Part shown: piece by piece, positions 54,115-64,000 of the stretch
Position numbering within the stretch: position 1 is the first letter of the stretch
How the letters are laid out: each line of letters starts with the position of its first letter
NCBI GenBank assembly: GCA_965213545.1
Contig: CBDBZL010000002.1
Location: forward strand, 124,001-188,000
DNA from: CBDBZL01 sp965213545
GTDB taxonomy: Bacteria; Pseudomonadota; Alphaproteobacteria; Sphingomonadales; Sphingomonadaceae
DNA length: 64,000 nt
Direction of reading: 5' to 3'
Notes under the pieces: generated by a model
The model's input: only the letters and a program-made list of their open reading frames with translations
Told to the model about the DNA's origin: nothing
Database searches by the model: none
Program-made: the position numbers and the translations under genes

Positions 54115-54312
54115 TTAGAACGACGCGACGCCGCGGGGGGATTCTCCCGCGGGCATCAGGTCAAAGCCATTGTTAATCTCGTCCAGAGTCAGGACATGGG
54201 TTATCATCGGATCGGTCTGGATTTTGCCGTCCATCTGCCAGTCGACGATCTTGGGCACATGGATTCTGCCCATCGCCTCGCCAAACGCAGTTGATTGCGG
54301 GTTCCGGTCCAT
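54115..54312 (-). pseudogene. C-terminal fragment of a second class III alcohol dehydrogenase
   Basis: About 60 codons ending the protein: GRIHVPKIVDWQMDGKI, DPMITHVLTLDEINNGFDL and a C-terminal SPRGVASF. They match the end of the complete frmA at 54.6-55.7 kb with some 15 differences, so this is a diverged paralogue, not a recent tandem copy. The front of the gene is missing; the ferredoxin gene ends 8 bp upstream. Confidence 0.85.
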
Positions 54313-54320
54313 AGGCGGTC

Positions 54321-54637
54321 TTAGTCCTCGTCCGCTATTGTGATACGCAATCCATCGAGCTCACTTGAAAACGGTATCTGGCAGGAAAGCCGCGATGACA
54401 GATCGCGATGATCGGAGCTTTCGAGAAGATCGTCCTCGTCTTGTGTCACGGGCACGAGCTTGTCAGTCCAGTCTTTCGCAACGTGGATATGGCAAGTAGC
54501 GCAAGAACAGCAACCACCGCACAAGGCCAGAAGCTCGTCGACTCCGGCATCTCGAATCGCTTCCATGACCGAAATCCCGTCAGTCGCTTCGATCAGCTGC
54601 TCTTCTCCACTCCTAAGGGTAACGTGTATCTGACCCA

Positions 54638-54638
<1 letters not shown>
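54321..54638 (-). CDS. Putidaredoxin-type [2Fe-2S] ferredoxin
   Basis: A 105-residue ferredoxin with cluster cysteines at 40, 46, 49 and 86 (ALCGGCCSCATCHIHV and SRLSCQIPF), the spacing of P450 redox partners such as putidaredoxin. The ATG overlaps the frmA stop (ATGA). The only P450 in the window is at 24.9-26.1 kb, 28 kb away, and the natural reductase gene nearby is broken. The partnership is inferred. Confidence 0.9.
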
Positions 54639-55744
<1,106 letters not shown>

Positions 55745-55844
55745 AGGTCCATTCTCTCCGAAAGATCGAATTAAGCATATTGCCATTAAATCACGCGAGA
55801 GATGATGCCCTAATGTTGATTTTCTCTATTTCTTTGGGGCAATA

Positions 55845-56726
55845 ATGGAAAAGCGTTGGATCGGGATTGAAGAACTCGTCGCAATCGCAGACGCCGGAAG
55901 TTTTGTCGGCGCAGCTCGCCGCTTGAATCGTTCGCCATCTCACATCAGCCGTTCAATCGCTCATATTGAAGAAAGGCTTTCCACCCGACTGTTCCAGCGG
56001 ACCACGCGCTCGGTCCGATTGACCGAAGTTGGAAAAAGCATGGTTGAGCGATGTCGCCGCATAATCGAAGAGCGAGAAGAGGTTATGACAACCGCCACAA
56101 CTACTGGTGACATGAGTGGCGAGATCAAGGTGACCTGTTCGATCACATTGGGCGCGATGTTCATCGGGCAAATTGTCAGGGAAAATCTCGTGGAAAACCC
56201 GGACCTTTCTTTTCAGCTCGAGTTTTCAAATCGTATAGTCGATCTCGGTGGGGAATCATTCGATCTTGCCATTCGAACGGGTCATCCAACTGATGAACGC
56301 GTCGCAGCACGCCAAATCGCGGCGCGGTCCATTGTTACGGTTGCTTCACGCGAATATATCGCTTTGCGCGGCGCTCCAGATCACCCTGATGACCTCAAGC
56401 ACCATGACTGCCTTGTCGGGACCAGTTCAACTTGGCGATTTCTCGACAAGGAAAGCCAAATTACAATAATCCCCCATGGCCGACTCCGGTGCAACTGTGG
56501 GACAAGTGTCGGTAACGCGGCGCTATCGGGATTGGGAATCTGTCAGCTACCCGAATATTACGTCAACGAACACCTGCGAACTGGGCGGCTTTCCATCCTG
56601 TTGTCCGGTTTTCGTGCTCCCCCTGAACCCATTTGGGCGGTATCCCCGACACGGAGAATAGGCATTCCGAAAATTCAGAAACTAATCCAAACAATCGAAG
56701 AAAAATTCTCAGTCGAACTAGCGTGA
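55845..56726 (+). CDS. LysR-family transcriptional regulator
   Basis: A 293-residue regulator with an N-terminal winged helix (AIADAGSFVGAARRLNRSPSHISRSIAHIE, LFQRTTRSVRLTEVG) and a C-terminal type 2 periplasmic-binding-like effector domain (GEIKVTCSITLGAMF, SFDLAIRTGHP, GLGICQLPEYYV). It diverges from frmA, the classical position for controlling the formaldehyde oxidation genes. The effector is unknown. Confidence 0.91.
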   Translation: MEKRWIGIEELVAIADAGSFVGAARRLNRSPSHISRSIAHIEERLSTRLFQRTTRSVRLTEVGKSMVERCRRIIEEREEVMTTATTTGDMSGEIKVTCSITLGAMFIGQIVRENLVENPDLSFQLEFSNRIVDLGGESFDLAIRTGHPTDERVAARQIAARSIVTVASREYIALRGAPDHPDDLKHHDCLVGTSSTWRFLDKESQITIIPHGRLRCNCGTSVGNAALSGLGICQLPEYYVNEHLRTGRLSILLSGFRAPPEPIWAVSPTRRIGIPKIQKLIQTIEEKFSVELA

Positions 56727-56784
56727 TCACACAGAAAAAATGAACTAACGGCTGCTGGGATCGGACCATATCAAGATTGACGAA

Positions 56785-56811
56785 GCACCTAGGCATGCAA
56801 AACTTAGGTGC
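56785..56811 (+). terminator. Hairpin downstream of the LysR gene
   Basis: GCACCTA (56785-56791) and TAGGTGC (56805-56811) form a perfect 7-bp stem 58 bp past the LysR stop. No T-run follows, so it is at best a weak terminator. It lies about 100 bp before IS21 copy 2. Confidence 0.4.
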
Positions 56812-57014
56812 GGACAGTCATATAACCCGTGGTCCGACACGGATTGTCGCGCGCATCTGGATAACCGCCACTGTATAATCATGCAATTGACCGATCGAAT
56901 GATCACGCTCGCGCTGTAGCGCGATGATCTGGATGAGAAGCGGGCGACGATCAGGATGAGAACTGATTGTCGCGGCTTTTGGCTGATGGCCGGTCTGGTT
57001 GACGCTGGCAAGGT

Positions 57015-57864
57015 CTATGTATCGGTCTGATTGTCGCGGGGCGCCGGTTGCCCGGCAGTTTTGATTGTCGCGTAGGTTGGCGGTCGCCCGGCGCCCTTTT
57101 GTCGCTGGACGGCGGTGCGCCGGCGATAGCTCTCGACGTTCATCTCGAAGATGGTGGAGTGGTGGAGTGGTGGACGAGGCGGTCGACGGCGGCGAGCGTC
57201 ATCGCGGGATCGGGGAAGATCCGGTTCCATTCGCCGAACGGCTGATTGGCGGTGATCAGCGTGGAGCGCTGTTCGTAGCGGGCGCTGATGAGCTCGAAGA
57301 GGACCGATGTTTCGGCCTGGTCCTTGGTGACGTAGGCGAGATCATCGAGGATCAGCAGATGATATTTGTCGAGCCGGGCGATGGCGGCCTCGATGCCCAA
57401 CTCGCGCCGCGCGACCTGGAGCTTCTGGACAAGGTCCGATGTTCTGGCGAACAGCACCCGCCAGCCATTTTCGATGAGCGCCAGGCCGATCGCAGCGGCG
57501 AGATGGCTCTTGCCGCCGCCCGGCGGCCCGAACAGGATCAGGTTGGCGCCCTGTTCGAGCCAGCCATCGCCGGCGCAGATCGCCATGACCTGCGCTTTGG
57601 AGATCATCGGCACGGCATCGAACGCGAAGCTGTCGAGCGTCTTTCCGGGCGGCAGCTTGGCTTCCTTGAGATGCCGCTCGATGCGCCGCCGGTCGCGTTC
57701 GGCGATCTCGTGTTCGGCCAGGGCCGCAAGGAAGCGCGCGGCGGGCCATCCTTGTCGGCGCGCACGGCGATATCGGGCCAGGTCTGCTTGATCGCCGGCA
57801 GACGCAGGTCATGCAGGATCAGGGTGAGACGCTGTGCGTCGACCGATCGGTTGCTATCGGTCAT
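57015..57864 (-). pseudogene. istB: istB helper ATPase of IS21 copy 2, same two frameshifts
   Basis: Identical to copy 1, including the shift in the N-terminal third (about 57744-57748) and the tandem GGTGGAGT duplication (57153-57168). The Walker A/B-containing middle piece is the only long frame, and it has no good start of its own. The shared lesions show they existed before the element was duplicated, or were copied by gene conversion. Confidence 0.88.
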
Positions 57865-59363
57865 GCCGCCACCCCGCCCAGCAGGATGTCGTAACCGGAC
57901 AGGGGGGCAAGCGTGACCACAACCTCGGGAAGCGTTGCGGGGTCGGGCGCGAAGCGTGTCCGCAGTGCTGCCATGTCCGGCAACCGATTGGCAGCCAGAT
58001 CGGCAGCGAGGATGCTGGCAAGCTCGGCTTCGCAGGCACGTTCGTGCGCCAGCGCAAGCAGTTCCACCATCATCCGGCACGCGGCCCGTTCGGGTCTCTG
58101 CTCGATCAGGCGCTCGAACATCCGGCGATAGGCCTCGCGCGGGAACAGCGCGTCACGATAGATCAGGCCGGCGAGCGCCATCGGCTTGCGTCTGAGCGAG
58201 CGGATCACGTGCCGGTAATCGACGACATGACCATGCTTGCCGTTCGCGCCCGCCCGCCCGCGCGGCAGCGTCATCAGCGGCGTTCCGCCCAGCAGCAGGT
58301 CGAGCCGATCGTCATACAGCCGGACACGCAGGCGGTGACCGATCAGCCGCGAAGGCACGGTGTAAAACACCTTCCTGAGCGTGAAGCCGCTGGTCGAGGT
58401 GACGGTGACGATCGTCTCCTCATAATCGCTGGTTCGCCGGTCGGGCAGCGGCTGAAGACAGGCTTGCTCGGCATCGATCCGTGCGGCATTGCGCCGGTTC
58501 TTCGCCGCGATCACCTCGTCGATGAAGCCGCGATAATCGGCAAGGTCGTCAAAGGCCCCAGACCCGCGCATCAGCAATGCATCGCGCATCGTCTTCTTGA
58601 GATGACCGTGTGCGCTCTCGATCAATCCGTTCTCGTGCGCGACGCCCCGGTTGTTGCGGCTCGGCTTCATGCCGTAATGTTCGCACAGCGCATCGTAGCG
58701 CCAGGTGAGATCGGCGCGGGCATCGGCATCGAGGTTCCGGAACGCCGCTGATAGGCTGTCGCTGCGATGATCGACCGGGCTGCCGCCGAGCGCCCACAAC
58801 GCATTTTGTAGCCCCTGAGCAAGGGCGATATAGCTCTCGCCGCCCAGGATCACATGGGCATGCTCGAAGCCCGACCAGACCAGGCGGAAGTGGTAGAGCC
58901 GGTGATCGAGGGACGTGCCGGCGATCGTGACGCCGAGCTCGGCCATGTCGGTAAAATCCGACAGTCCCATCTTGCCCGGCTCATGGGTCTGGCGGAAGAT
59001 CACCTCCTGATCCTCGCCGTGAAGCGCGCGCCAGGCACGGATGCGCCGTTCCATCGTCCGTCTGACCCCGAGCCCGAGATCAGCATGGCGCCGCTGCATC
59101 TCCTCGAAGATCGCGACCGCGCGCAGGCCCGGCGCTGCCTGCAGCATCGGCACGATCTCGGCGTCGAAGATATCAGCCAAGGGATCGGGCCGCCGCCGAC
59201 CGCGTGGTGCCGTTTCTTGCGAGGAAAGCTGTGGGTCGCTGGCAAGCCGGTATCCCGTCGCCGTGCTGAACCCGGCCCTGGCCGCCGCTACCGCGACGCC
59301 GTCACTCTGTCGCAACTTCATATATAACCTCATCTGATGATCGGTGACGTGACGGCCGGGCAT
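57861..59363 (-). CDS. istA: IS21 transposase IstA, copy 2
   Basis: Identical 500-residue IstA, intact, with the same start (MPGRHVTDHQ) and the same 4-bp overlap with istB. Its DDE residues are present as in copy 1. With helper IstB broken in both copies, autonomous transposition is doubtful unless frameshifting or another IstB supplies the ATPase. Confidence 0.93.
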   Translation of the reverse strand: MPGRHVTDHQMRLYMKLRQSDGVAVAAARAGFSTATGYRLASDPQLSSQETAPRGRRRPDPLADIFDAEIVPMLQAAPGLRAVAIFEEMQRRHADLGLGVRRTMERRIRAWRALHGEDQEVIFRQTHEPGKMGLSDFTDMAELGVTIAGTSLDHRLYHFRLVWSGFEHAHVILGGESYIALAQGLQNALWALGGSPVDHRSDSLSAAFRNLDADARADLTWRYDALCEHYGMKPSRNNRGVAHENGLIESAHGHLKKTMRDALLMRGSGAFDDLADYRGFIDEVIAAKNRRNAARIDAEQACLQPLPDRRTSDYEETIVTVTSTSGFTLRKVFYTVPSRLIGHRLRVRLYDDRLDLLLGGTPLMTLPRGRAGANGKHGHVVDYRHVIRSLRRKPMALAGLIYRDALFPREAYRRMFERLIEQRPERAACRMMVELLALAHERACEAELASILAADLAANRLPDMAALRTRFAPDPATLPEVVVTLAPLSGYDILLGGVAA

Positions 59364-59804
59364 CCAGGGACTTCCTCTCTGAGCGAAGAAGCCCGGGAAT
59401 ACCCGGCCGGCCGGGATCATCAGCGGCAACGCCCCAAAAGGAACGCACCATCGCGCGGGGCTACGACGGCTCCGGGCTACGCCCTGCGCCGCCGCACCCC
59501 CGCGCGATCCTCATCCTGATTGTCGCTGCGCTCGCATCCTGATTGTCGCGCTGCATGGGGGCGGTTCTTTGTTGTCGGTGGGACTGCTTAATGCGTAGGG
59601 CGAACTTCTGACAAAGCTATAGGCGTGCCATACAAACGGTCTTTTAAAACCAGTGCCCTGGGAGTTTTTGACCGGATCCCGTTGAAGCGGTTCGATACCA
59701 TCCGTTGGCAATCTTCACGCGCGATAGGTTGGCCGCTGGCGCGTAACATGAGTATTATGATCGGGCCCTTCGACCAATAAAATCTATTTATAAATCTTGG
59801 TAAT

Positions 59805-60494
59805 CTACAGACTGTCGTATTTATTACATTTTGCTACGCTGGTAGGAGGCGAGTGCTGCGAAGGCCCATTTAGATCGCGCATTCCGCGAACTAGAAATGC
59901 GGATTGCGTGTGCATCACGCGTGGTGCTTCGAGCCAATCGACAAAGCTCCCGCCTATCAAGGGCTGGTATTCGTAGGTGATTTCTACAAACATGACCGCC
60001 GAGCCGTTCGGGGCCTTAACCTCCGAACCTGGCGGACCCATGCCTTTAAACCCCGTGCCGGTCGCGCCGGTGCCTTCGGATCCATAAGCTCCGATTGCTT
60101 GCCGTTTGCCCATGCATCTTTGCCAGTGAATCCATTGGCCACCACTCGAATTGCGTTCGAGGCTGCTAAGTATCACCCGGCCATCCTCGAAAATATCGAG
60201 AGACCCCCCGGATTGAACATCGAGCCCGATAAACAGATCATTGATGTCCTTCTCGTAAACCGTTGAGGATTCGAGCAGATCACTGTCGCCAACCCGAGAT
60301 GCGTTGTCTGCGAGGGCGCCAGCGGCTTGCCCCAGGCGCATTTGGGTGATTGCCAAATTCGCGAGCTCTATTCCACCAAGCCCGAGGACCAGCAGGAGGG
60401 GTGTGACCAGAGCAAACTCGATAACGGTTGCGCCGTGCTGGTTAACCCACAGCGACCGAACGAGCGGAACTTGCCTGGTGTAGGTATCGCTCAT
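59805..60494 (-). CDS. TadE-family pseudopilin-like protein
   Basis: A 229-residue protein with the TadE signature: a short basic N-terminus, then GATVIEFALVTPLLLVLGLG, a single N-terminal membrane helix preceded by the Gly/Glu region typical of TadE-like pseudopilins. The remainder is extracytoplasmic without known domains. The start MSDTYTRQ overlaps the stop of the upstream gene (ATGA). Last gene of a three-gene Tad group; 249 bp of non-coding sequence separates it from IS21 copy 2. Confidence 0.85.
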   Translation of the reverse strand: MSDTYTRQVPLVRSLWVNQHGATVIEFALVTPLLLVLGLGGIELANLAITQMRLGQAAGALADNASRVGDSDLLESSTVYEKDINDLFIGLDVQSGGSLDIFEDGRVILSSLERNSSGGQWIHWQRCMGKRQAIGAYGSEGTGATGTGFKGMGPPGSEVKAPNGSAVMFVEITYEYQPLIGGSFVDWLEAPRVMHTQSAFLVRGMRDLNGPSQHSPPTSVAKCNKYDSL

Positions 60495-61090
60495 TTGCAA
60501 TAGCTTGTCATTGCCACGCGCTTGCCCTGCGCGTCGAATGGCTGGTTTCGCAATACCGTGCGGCCCCGCAACGTAACTTCGCGTTCCAGACCCGTGAGTG
60601 AAGGAATGGGTATGAGCCGGTCGTAAGTAGCAGTTGCGGTTAGAACGACAGCATCGCGAGCGCCTCCGATGCCGTCGCGCCCCCGATCCGCGTCGAGAAT
60701 TCCGTCACCGTCGATATCCTCGAATGGTTCACCATCGTCGCACTTCCCATTGTTGTTGGTGTCGGTGAACTGTTCCGGGATCCTCGTATCGGAGAAAGTG
60801 GCGAAGTTGCGGCGCTGGAGGACTATTGTCGCGCCCGGAATAATTGGTAGCACCGCTTCCTCGAGGCGGGCATCGATCTTGCCGTAGTCTCCCTGGCCGC
60901 GCTCGAGCGTGGAATCCCGCGCTGCCTGTTGAAGGGCGCCCTGCAAGAGCGCACTCGCATAGACCTGCTGGCCCAGTACGAACATTCCCATCAGCATGAG
61001 AAGAAAAATCGGCGCCACAAGCGCGAATTCCACAGCGGTTACGCCTGCATCACCTGACAGAGGGCGGCGCGATCGAATTGCCAAAGGCAT
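60491..61090 (-). CDS. TadE-family protein with calcium-loop-like insert
   Basis: A 199-residue pseudopilin-like protein: AGVTAVEFALVAPIFLLMLM is the TadE helix. Around residues 110-140 lies an Asp/Asn/Gly-rich stretch, DTNNNGKCDDGEPFEDIDG and GILDADRGRDG, resembling thrombospondin type 3 or dockerin calcium loops, which is unusual for TadE. ATG 61090 is preferred; a TTG at 61096 would overlap the vWA gene stop. Confidence 0.83.
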   Translation of the reverse strand: MPLAIRSRRPLSGDAGVTAVEFALVAPIFLLMLMGMFVLGQQVYASALLQGALQQAARDSTLERGQGDYGKIDARLEEAVLPIIPGATIVLQRRNFATFSDTRIPEQFTDTNNNGKCDDGEPFEDIDGDGILDADRGRDGIGGARDAVVLTATATYDRLIPIPSLTGLEREVTLRGRTVLRNQPFDAQGKRVAMTSYCK

Positions 61091-61092
61091 AA

Positions 61093-62943
61093 TCAATTGA
61101 CCAGCCGAAGCTCGGCGATTGCGCCGGCGATAGCACGGAACCTCTCGGCAAGACCGCCTGCGTCCTTGTCATCGACCACTTCGAAGGCTCGTGTGCTGCC
61201 GGACGCACATCCTTTGGTAAACTCGTTTTGGGGAAGACCGAAGGTAACGGTCCAAATAACAATATTCTCGTTTTTTATCCGGTCACAGATCGCCGCCAGC
61301 CGCCGGTTGTGAATTGTGGTGAGCGCAGGTTCCCTCCATCCCGAACCGGAAAACCCCGCGAACCGGCCGTCCATATCGTAGTTGCCATATGCTTTGGTAG
61401 TGCCTGGGCCTCCGTTCATTACGCCGTCGGTCATGAAAACGATGTGGCGTGAAATCGGATAGCCATTGCTGGCCGTCTGGTTCTCGTCGCCAAATATTCC
61501 ATTGGGGGAGAGCAAATGTGCCCCCCATATCATGCCGACGTCATGCAGCGTGCCGCCCGCAGGGGTCAGCGATTTGATGTAACTGTCGAAACTCGCATTC
61601 CTGGTTTTGCCCGTACGTGGATATTCAGTCAGCTTGCGAGCAGCCGGAGGGCAGCTGAAACCGCGCGTTGAATCATGGGTCCGCGTGATCCAGTTCGCGG
61701 CGGAGGGGCGGGTGTAGGTGATCTGCGGCCACATCGGCTTCCACTGCGTTTCGGGCTTTGTTGCCGTAGGTATGAGCCGGAAGTCGAGATCGAGCGCATT
61801 TTTGGGTATCGGTGAGAAATTGGTAGTTGCAGCAGTCGCGCGCTCTTCGATGCAGCCTTTCCACACGCTGGTCACATCGGCACCCATTTCACCCGTGGGC
61901 AAAGTTACCGACTGTCCGAGCTTGAATTTGGATGTATCGAGCACCTTGGGCGAAAGGAGGTAATGGGAAAAGCCGATCCATGGCGTTTCGGAGACCGATT
62001 CGTCAGGTCCCGACTTGGCTATGTTGGCCATGCACGCAGCGCGGACACTGCCATTGGGATAGTACCCCTCTACCAGGGATGCTCCGCTGACGGCGTAGTT
62101 CGTGCCATTCCGGGTGAAGGTGCCATTGCGGCTTTGGCATTCGGTGCGCAGAGCGCTCGTCCAGTTCCAACGAAAATGATTTTCGTCGGTCGAATACAGG
62201 TTGGTCATATCCAACGGAAGCAGGCGACGGAAGACTGCTTCGCGGGTCTGATAGGTCCAGCTGTCGGCTAGGTAATCAGGGTTCTTTTCTCTCAACAGCG
62301 CGCCGACGCGCACGGCGCCGGAGTAGGGCACGATGCCGATGCGGACCCGCCCATCTTCCGGCTTCACGTCGTGAATCTGGTCGTAAAAGGCAAAAACGGC
62401 TTCCCGCAGGGCCGACATGCGGCTCGCATTCATCGATCCGGATTGGTCGAGCACCAAGACGACATCGATGTTGGGAAGGTTGAGTTCGGCACTGCAATCG
62501 ACGCTGACCCGTGTCTCGGACAATCCGAATACCGCCATTAAGGTGAGGGGGAGCGTTACCGAGGCGGAGCCATCGAGACGGGTATCGCTGCCGGGCGCCA
62601 TGTCGAACACCAGATCGGTCGAGCCGAATTGCCCATCGGAGAAGTTGGCGTCGAAAAAAGCCTCCCCGGTACTGGTGGCATTCGTTGGAACACCGGATTG
62701 CATATTGACCGCGCCCGCCATCTCCTTACGCGCCGCCAGCGTTCCGGCATCGCAGGCCTGTTGCAGCCGGCTCTTGACGAGATAGGCACGGCTCATGTCG
62801 ACAGCGCCGCCCACCATACCGATAAGCGGGATGACCGCGGCCGCGCCGATCAACATGACATTGGCCCTGGTGTCGCGCAACAGGGCGGAAAACAGGCCAC
62901 GCCCCGCCGATTTCCGGAGACTTCTGCTGCGCTTCACGTTCAA
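61093..62943 (-). CDS. TadG-like pilus-associated protein with von Willebrand A domain
   Basis: A 616-residue protein. The N-terminal TadG helix (ANVMLIGAAAVIPLIGMVGG, then DMSRAYLVKSRLQQACDAG) anchors it. From about residue 160 there is a vWA domain with the MIDAS DQSGSM and IGIVPYSGAVRVG, and a later HIVFMTDGVMNGG strand. Such TadG/vWA proteins accompany Tad (Flp) pili and are thought to help surface assembly or adhesion. It heads the overlapping vWA-TadE-TadE gene set. Confidence 0.9.
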   Translation of the reverse strand: MNVKRSRSLRKSAGRGLFSALLRDTRANVMLIGAAAVIPLIGMVGGAVDMSRAYLVKSRLQQACDAGTLAARKEMAGAVNMQSGVPTNATSTGEAFFDANFSDGQFGSTDLVFDMAPGSDTRLDGSASVTLPLTLMAVFGLSETRVSVDCSAELNLPNIDVVLVLDQSGSMNASRMSALREAVFAFYDQIHDVKPEDGRVRIGIVPYSGAVRVGALLREKNPDYLADSWTYQTREAVFRRLLPLDMTNLYSTDENHFRWNWTSALRTECQSRNGTFTRNGTNYAVSGASLVEGYYPNGSVRAACMANIAKSGPDESVSETPWIGFSHYLLSPKVLDTSKFKLGQSVTLPTGEMGADVTSVWKGCIEERATAATTNFSPIPKNALDLDFRLIPTATKPETQWKPMWPQITYTRPSAANWITRTHDSTRGFSCPPAARKLTEYPRTGKTRNASFDSYIKSLTPAGGTLHDVGMIWGAHLLSPNGIFGDENQTASNGYPISRHIVFMTDGVMNGGPGTTKAYGNYDMDGRFAGFSGSGWREPALTTIHNRRLAAICDRIKNENIVIWTVTFGLPQNEFTKGCASGSTRAFEVVDDKDAGGLAERFRAIAGAIAELRLVN

Positions 62944-62991
62944 ACACCCTTGCTTGCCGACAGGTTGCGTCCTTCCTTTCGCAGGCGGCGG

Positions 62992-63006
62992 TTAAGAAAT
63001 GTCTAA
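62992..63006. promoter_or_regulatory. Possible CtrA-type box upstream of the Tad genes
   Basis: TTAA GAAATGT CTAA matches the CtrA consensus TTAA-N7-TTAA with one change, 49-63 bp upstream of the TadG/vWA ATG. CtrA controls tad pili in Caulobacter, which makes the site plausible; a single near-match in AT-poor DNA is not proof. Confidence 0.35.
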
Positions 63007-63053
63007 CGATCGAGGTGGGAGCATGAGGTTCGCCCCTTGATCGAAGCGCTTTA

Positions 63054-64000
63054 TCAGACCTGATGGTACTGCCGATACCAGGCGACGAAGCGGGCCACGC
63101 CCTCTTCGATCGGCACATGCGGCTGATAGCCCAATTCCCGGGCAATACAGGCGATGTCGGCATGTGTGCGCGAAGCATCGCCGGGCTGCATCGGGAGCAT
63201 GTCTAGCCGCGCCCTGCGGCCGAGCGCCTGTTCGAGAATAGTAACCACGTCGCGCACCCGCTCCGTACGACTATTGCCGATATTATAGATCGCGTGCGGA
63301 GAGGTGCTTCCCCCGGGCTTGGTGCTGGCGTCATCGATCGGCGGCGCGTCGAGACACGCGGCGACCCCTCGCACGATATCCTCGATATAGGTGAAATCGC
63401 GCCAATTGTTTCCGTTATTGAACAATGGCAGCGGCTCTCCGGCAAGTATCTTGGCGGTGAACAGCCACATCATCATATCCGGCCTGCCCCAAGGCCCATA
63501 GACGGTAAAGAACCGCAGACCTGTCTGGGCGAGCCGATGAATGTGAGCGTAGGTCTCGCTCATCAATTCGTTCGCCTTCTTGCTGGCGGCATAGAGCGAA
63601 AGCGGGCGGTCGGTGCGATGATCTGCGGCTAGGGGAAAAGTCTCGTTGCCGCCATAGACCGAACTGGAACTGGCATAGACGAGGTGAGCGACACCGCGTT
63701 TGCGCGCCAGTTCGAGCACGTTGAGATGCCCGAGCACGTTGGCCTCGATACAGGCGGCGGGCGCATCGAGCGAGGCGCGAACCCCAGGCCGCGCTCCAAG
63801 GTGAATGATGGCGTCGAAGGCAAGATCGGCAAGCGCATGGTCCAGGCTTTGTCCATCGCGCAGGTCGGCCTGGAGAAAGAGCCAGCGCCGGTCATGCGTC
63901 GCATTGATCCGGTCGCGCCGCGCCTTCTTGAGCGCGACCGAATAGTAATCGTCGAAATTGTCGAGCCCGATGACGTCATCACCACGCTCGAGCAGATGGT
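63054..64000 (-). CDS. NAD-dependent epimerase, UDP-glucuronate 4-epimerase-like (5' end outside window)
   Basis: About 315 codons of an extended short-chain dehydrogenase; the N-terminal glycine motif lies beyond the window. Visible are GDDVIGLDNFDDYYSVALK, DAIIHLGARPGVRASLD, VYASSSSVYGG, the catalytic YAASK (in SLYAASKKANELM), RFFTVYGPWGRPDMMMWLF and FNNGNNWRDFTYIEDIVRGV. This is the pattern of UDP-glucuronate/UDP-galacturonate 4-epimerases used in surface polysaccharide synthesis. A related sugar-nucleotide epimerase activity cannot be excluded. Confidence 0.88.
   Translation of the reverse strand, partial: HLLERGDDVIGLDNFDDYYSVALKKARRDRINATHDRRWLFLQADLRDGQSLDHALADLAFDAIIHLGARPGVRASLDAPAACIEANVLGHLNVLELARKRGVAHLVYASSSSVYGGNETFPLAADHRTDRPLSLYAASKKANELMSETYAHIHRLAQTGLRFFTVYGPWGRPDMMMWLFTAKILAGEPLPLFNNGNNWRDFTYIEDIVRGVAACLDAPPIDDASTKPGGSTSPHAIYNIGNSRTERVRDVVTILEQALGRRARLDMLPMQPGDASRTHADIACIARELGYQPHVPIEEGVARFVAWYRQYHQV

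Larger units (their letters stand above)
56915..59555 (-). mobile_element. IS21-family insertion sequence, copy 2
   Basis: Same 2,641 bp, orientation and ends as copy 1, displaced by exactly 38,968 bp; wherever I compared them the bases agree, and the shared sequence stops at the same points (plus GC just outside the left end). No target duplication is visible (left CTCGCGC, right TGGGGGC). It forms the right edge of the accessory island; backbone Tad genes begin 250 bp further on. Confidence 0.93.

Noticed and set aside
55745..55844. LysR binding site in the frmA/LysR gap
   Set aside because: ATTGCC and GGCAAT occur at opposite ends of the gap, but spacing is too wide and the match too short to call an operator.
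59556..59804. Gene or RNA between IS21 copy 2 and the Tad genes
   Set aside because: The 249 bp are AT-richer than the backbone, and no frame, cloverleaf or repeat is convincing.

Overview
The window looks like chromosomal DNA of a GC-rich alphaproteobacterium, most likely Sphingomonadales (Sphingomonas/Novosphingobium/Erythrobacter group). The evidence is the neighbourhood dusB with a probable ntrB, a fused ispDF, pncC, a Coq10/RatA gene and lipA, a complete mreBCD-mrdA-rodA cluster, and Tad pilus genes. Assignment below order is inference.

Layout. (1) 1-17.8 kb is intact backbone: dusB/ispDF/pncC/coq10/lipA; a three-gene bicarbonate module (SbtA-like transporter, P-II-like protein, beta-carbonic anhydrase); NYN-domain, DUF1206 and glutaredoxin-MauE proteins; mutL with a coupled lipoprotein; the elongasome operon; and tRNA-Lys(CTT). 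(2) 17.9-20.6 kb and 56.9-59.6 kb are two identical IS21-family copies in the same orientation, exactly 38,968 bp apart. (3) Between them lies a roughly 36 kb accessory island, visibly lower in GC in its first half. (4) 59.8-64 kb returns to backbone: two TadE-like pseudopilins, a TadG/vWA protein and a UDP-sugar epimerase cut by the window edge.

The island is catabolic. Its core is a divergent unit around 27.4-27.96 kb. To the left, on the minus strand, run a group D flavin monooxygenase (acyl-CoA dehydrogenase fold), a cytochrome P450, an EthD protein, a catalytically altered RibB-like protein and a broken maleylacetate reductase. To the right run a TonB receptor, a flavin reductase, an M24-fold enzyme with a changed metal ligand and a COG0523 GTPase. 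Both arms begin with good sigma-54 (-24/-12) promoters sharing palindromic ATTGGC/GCCAAT sites, and a XylR/DmpR-type sigma-54 activator sits at 33.5-35.2 kb. Next come an ALDH/DUF3237/3-hydroxyisobutyrate-dehydrogenase-like/E2/E1 operon, a VOC protein, a GntR regulator and an FAD oxidoreductase. The right third (44.6-55.7 kb, minus strand) is a C1 oxidation operon: class III alcohol dehydrogenase, putidaredoxin-type ferredoxin, VOC protein, S-formylglutathione hydrolase, ferredoxin reductase, NAD-linked formate dehydrogenase, and molybdenum cofactor/FdhD genes. The simplest joint reading is P450 O- or N-demethylation of a xenobiotic, releasing formaldehyde that is oxidised to CO2.

The island is decaying. 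In-frame stops, frameshifts, deletions or fusions hit istB (both copies), the IS5 transposase, a LysR remnant, maleylacetate reductase/CoA-transferase, E2, moeA, fdsA, fdsB, the ferredoxin reductase and S-formylglutathione hydrolase. I saw none in the flanking backbone. A sequencing-error explanation cannot be excluded without reads.
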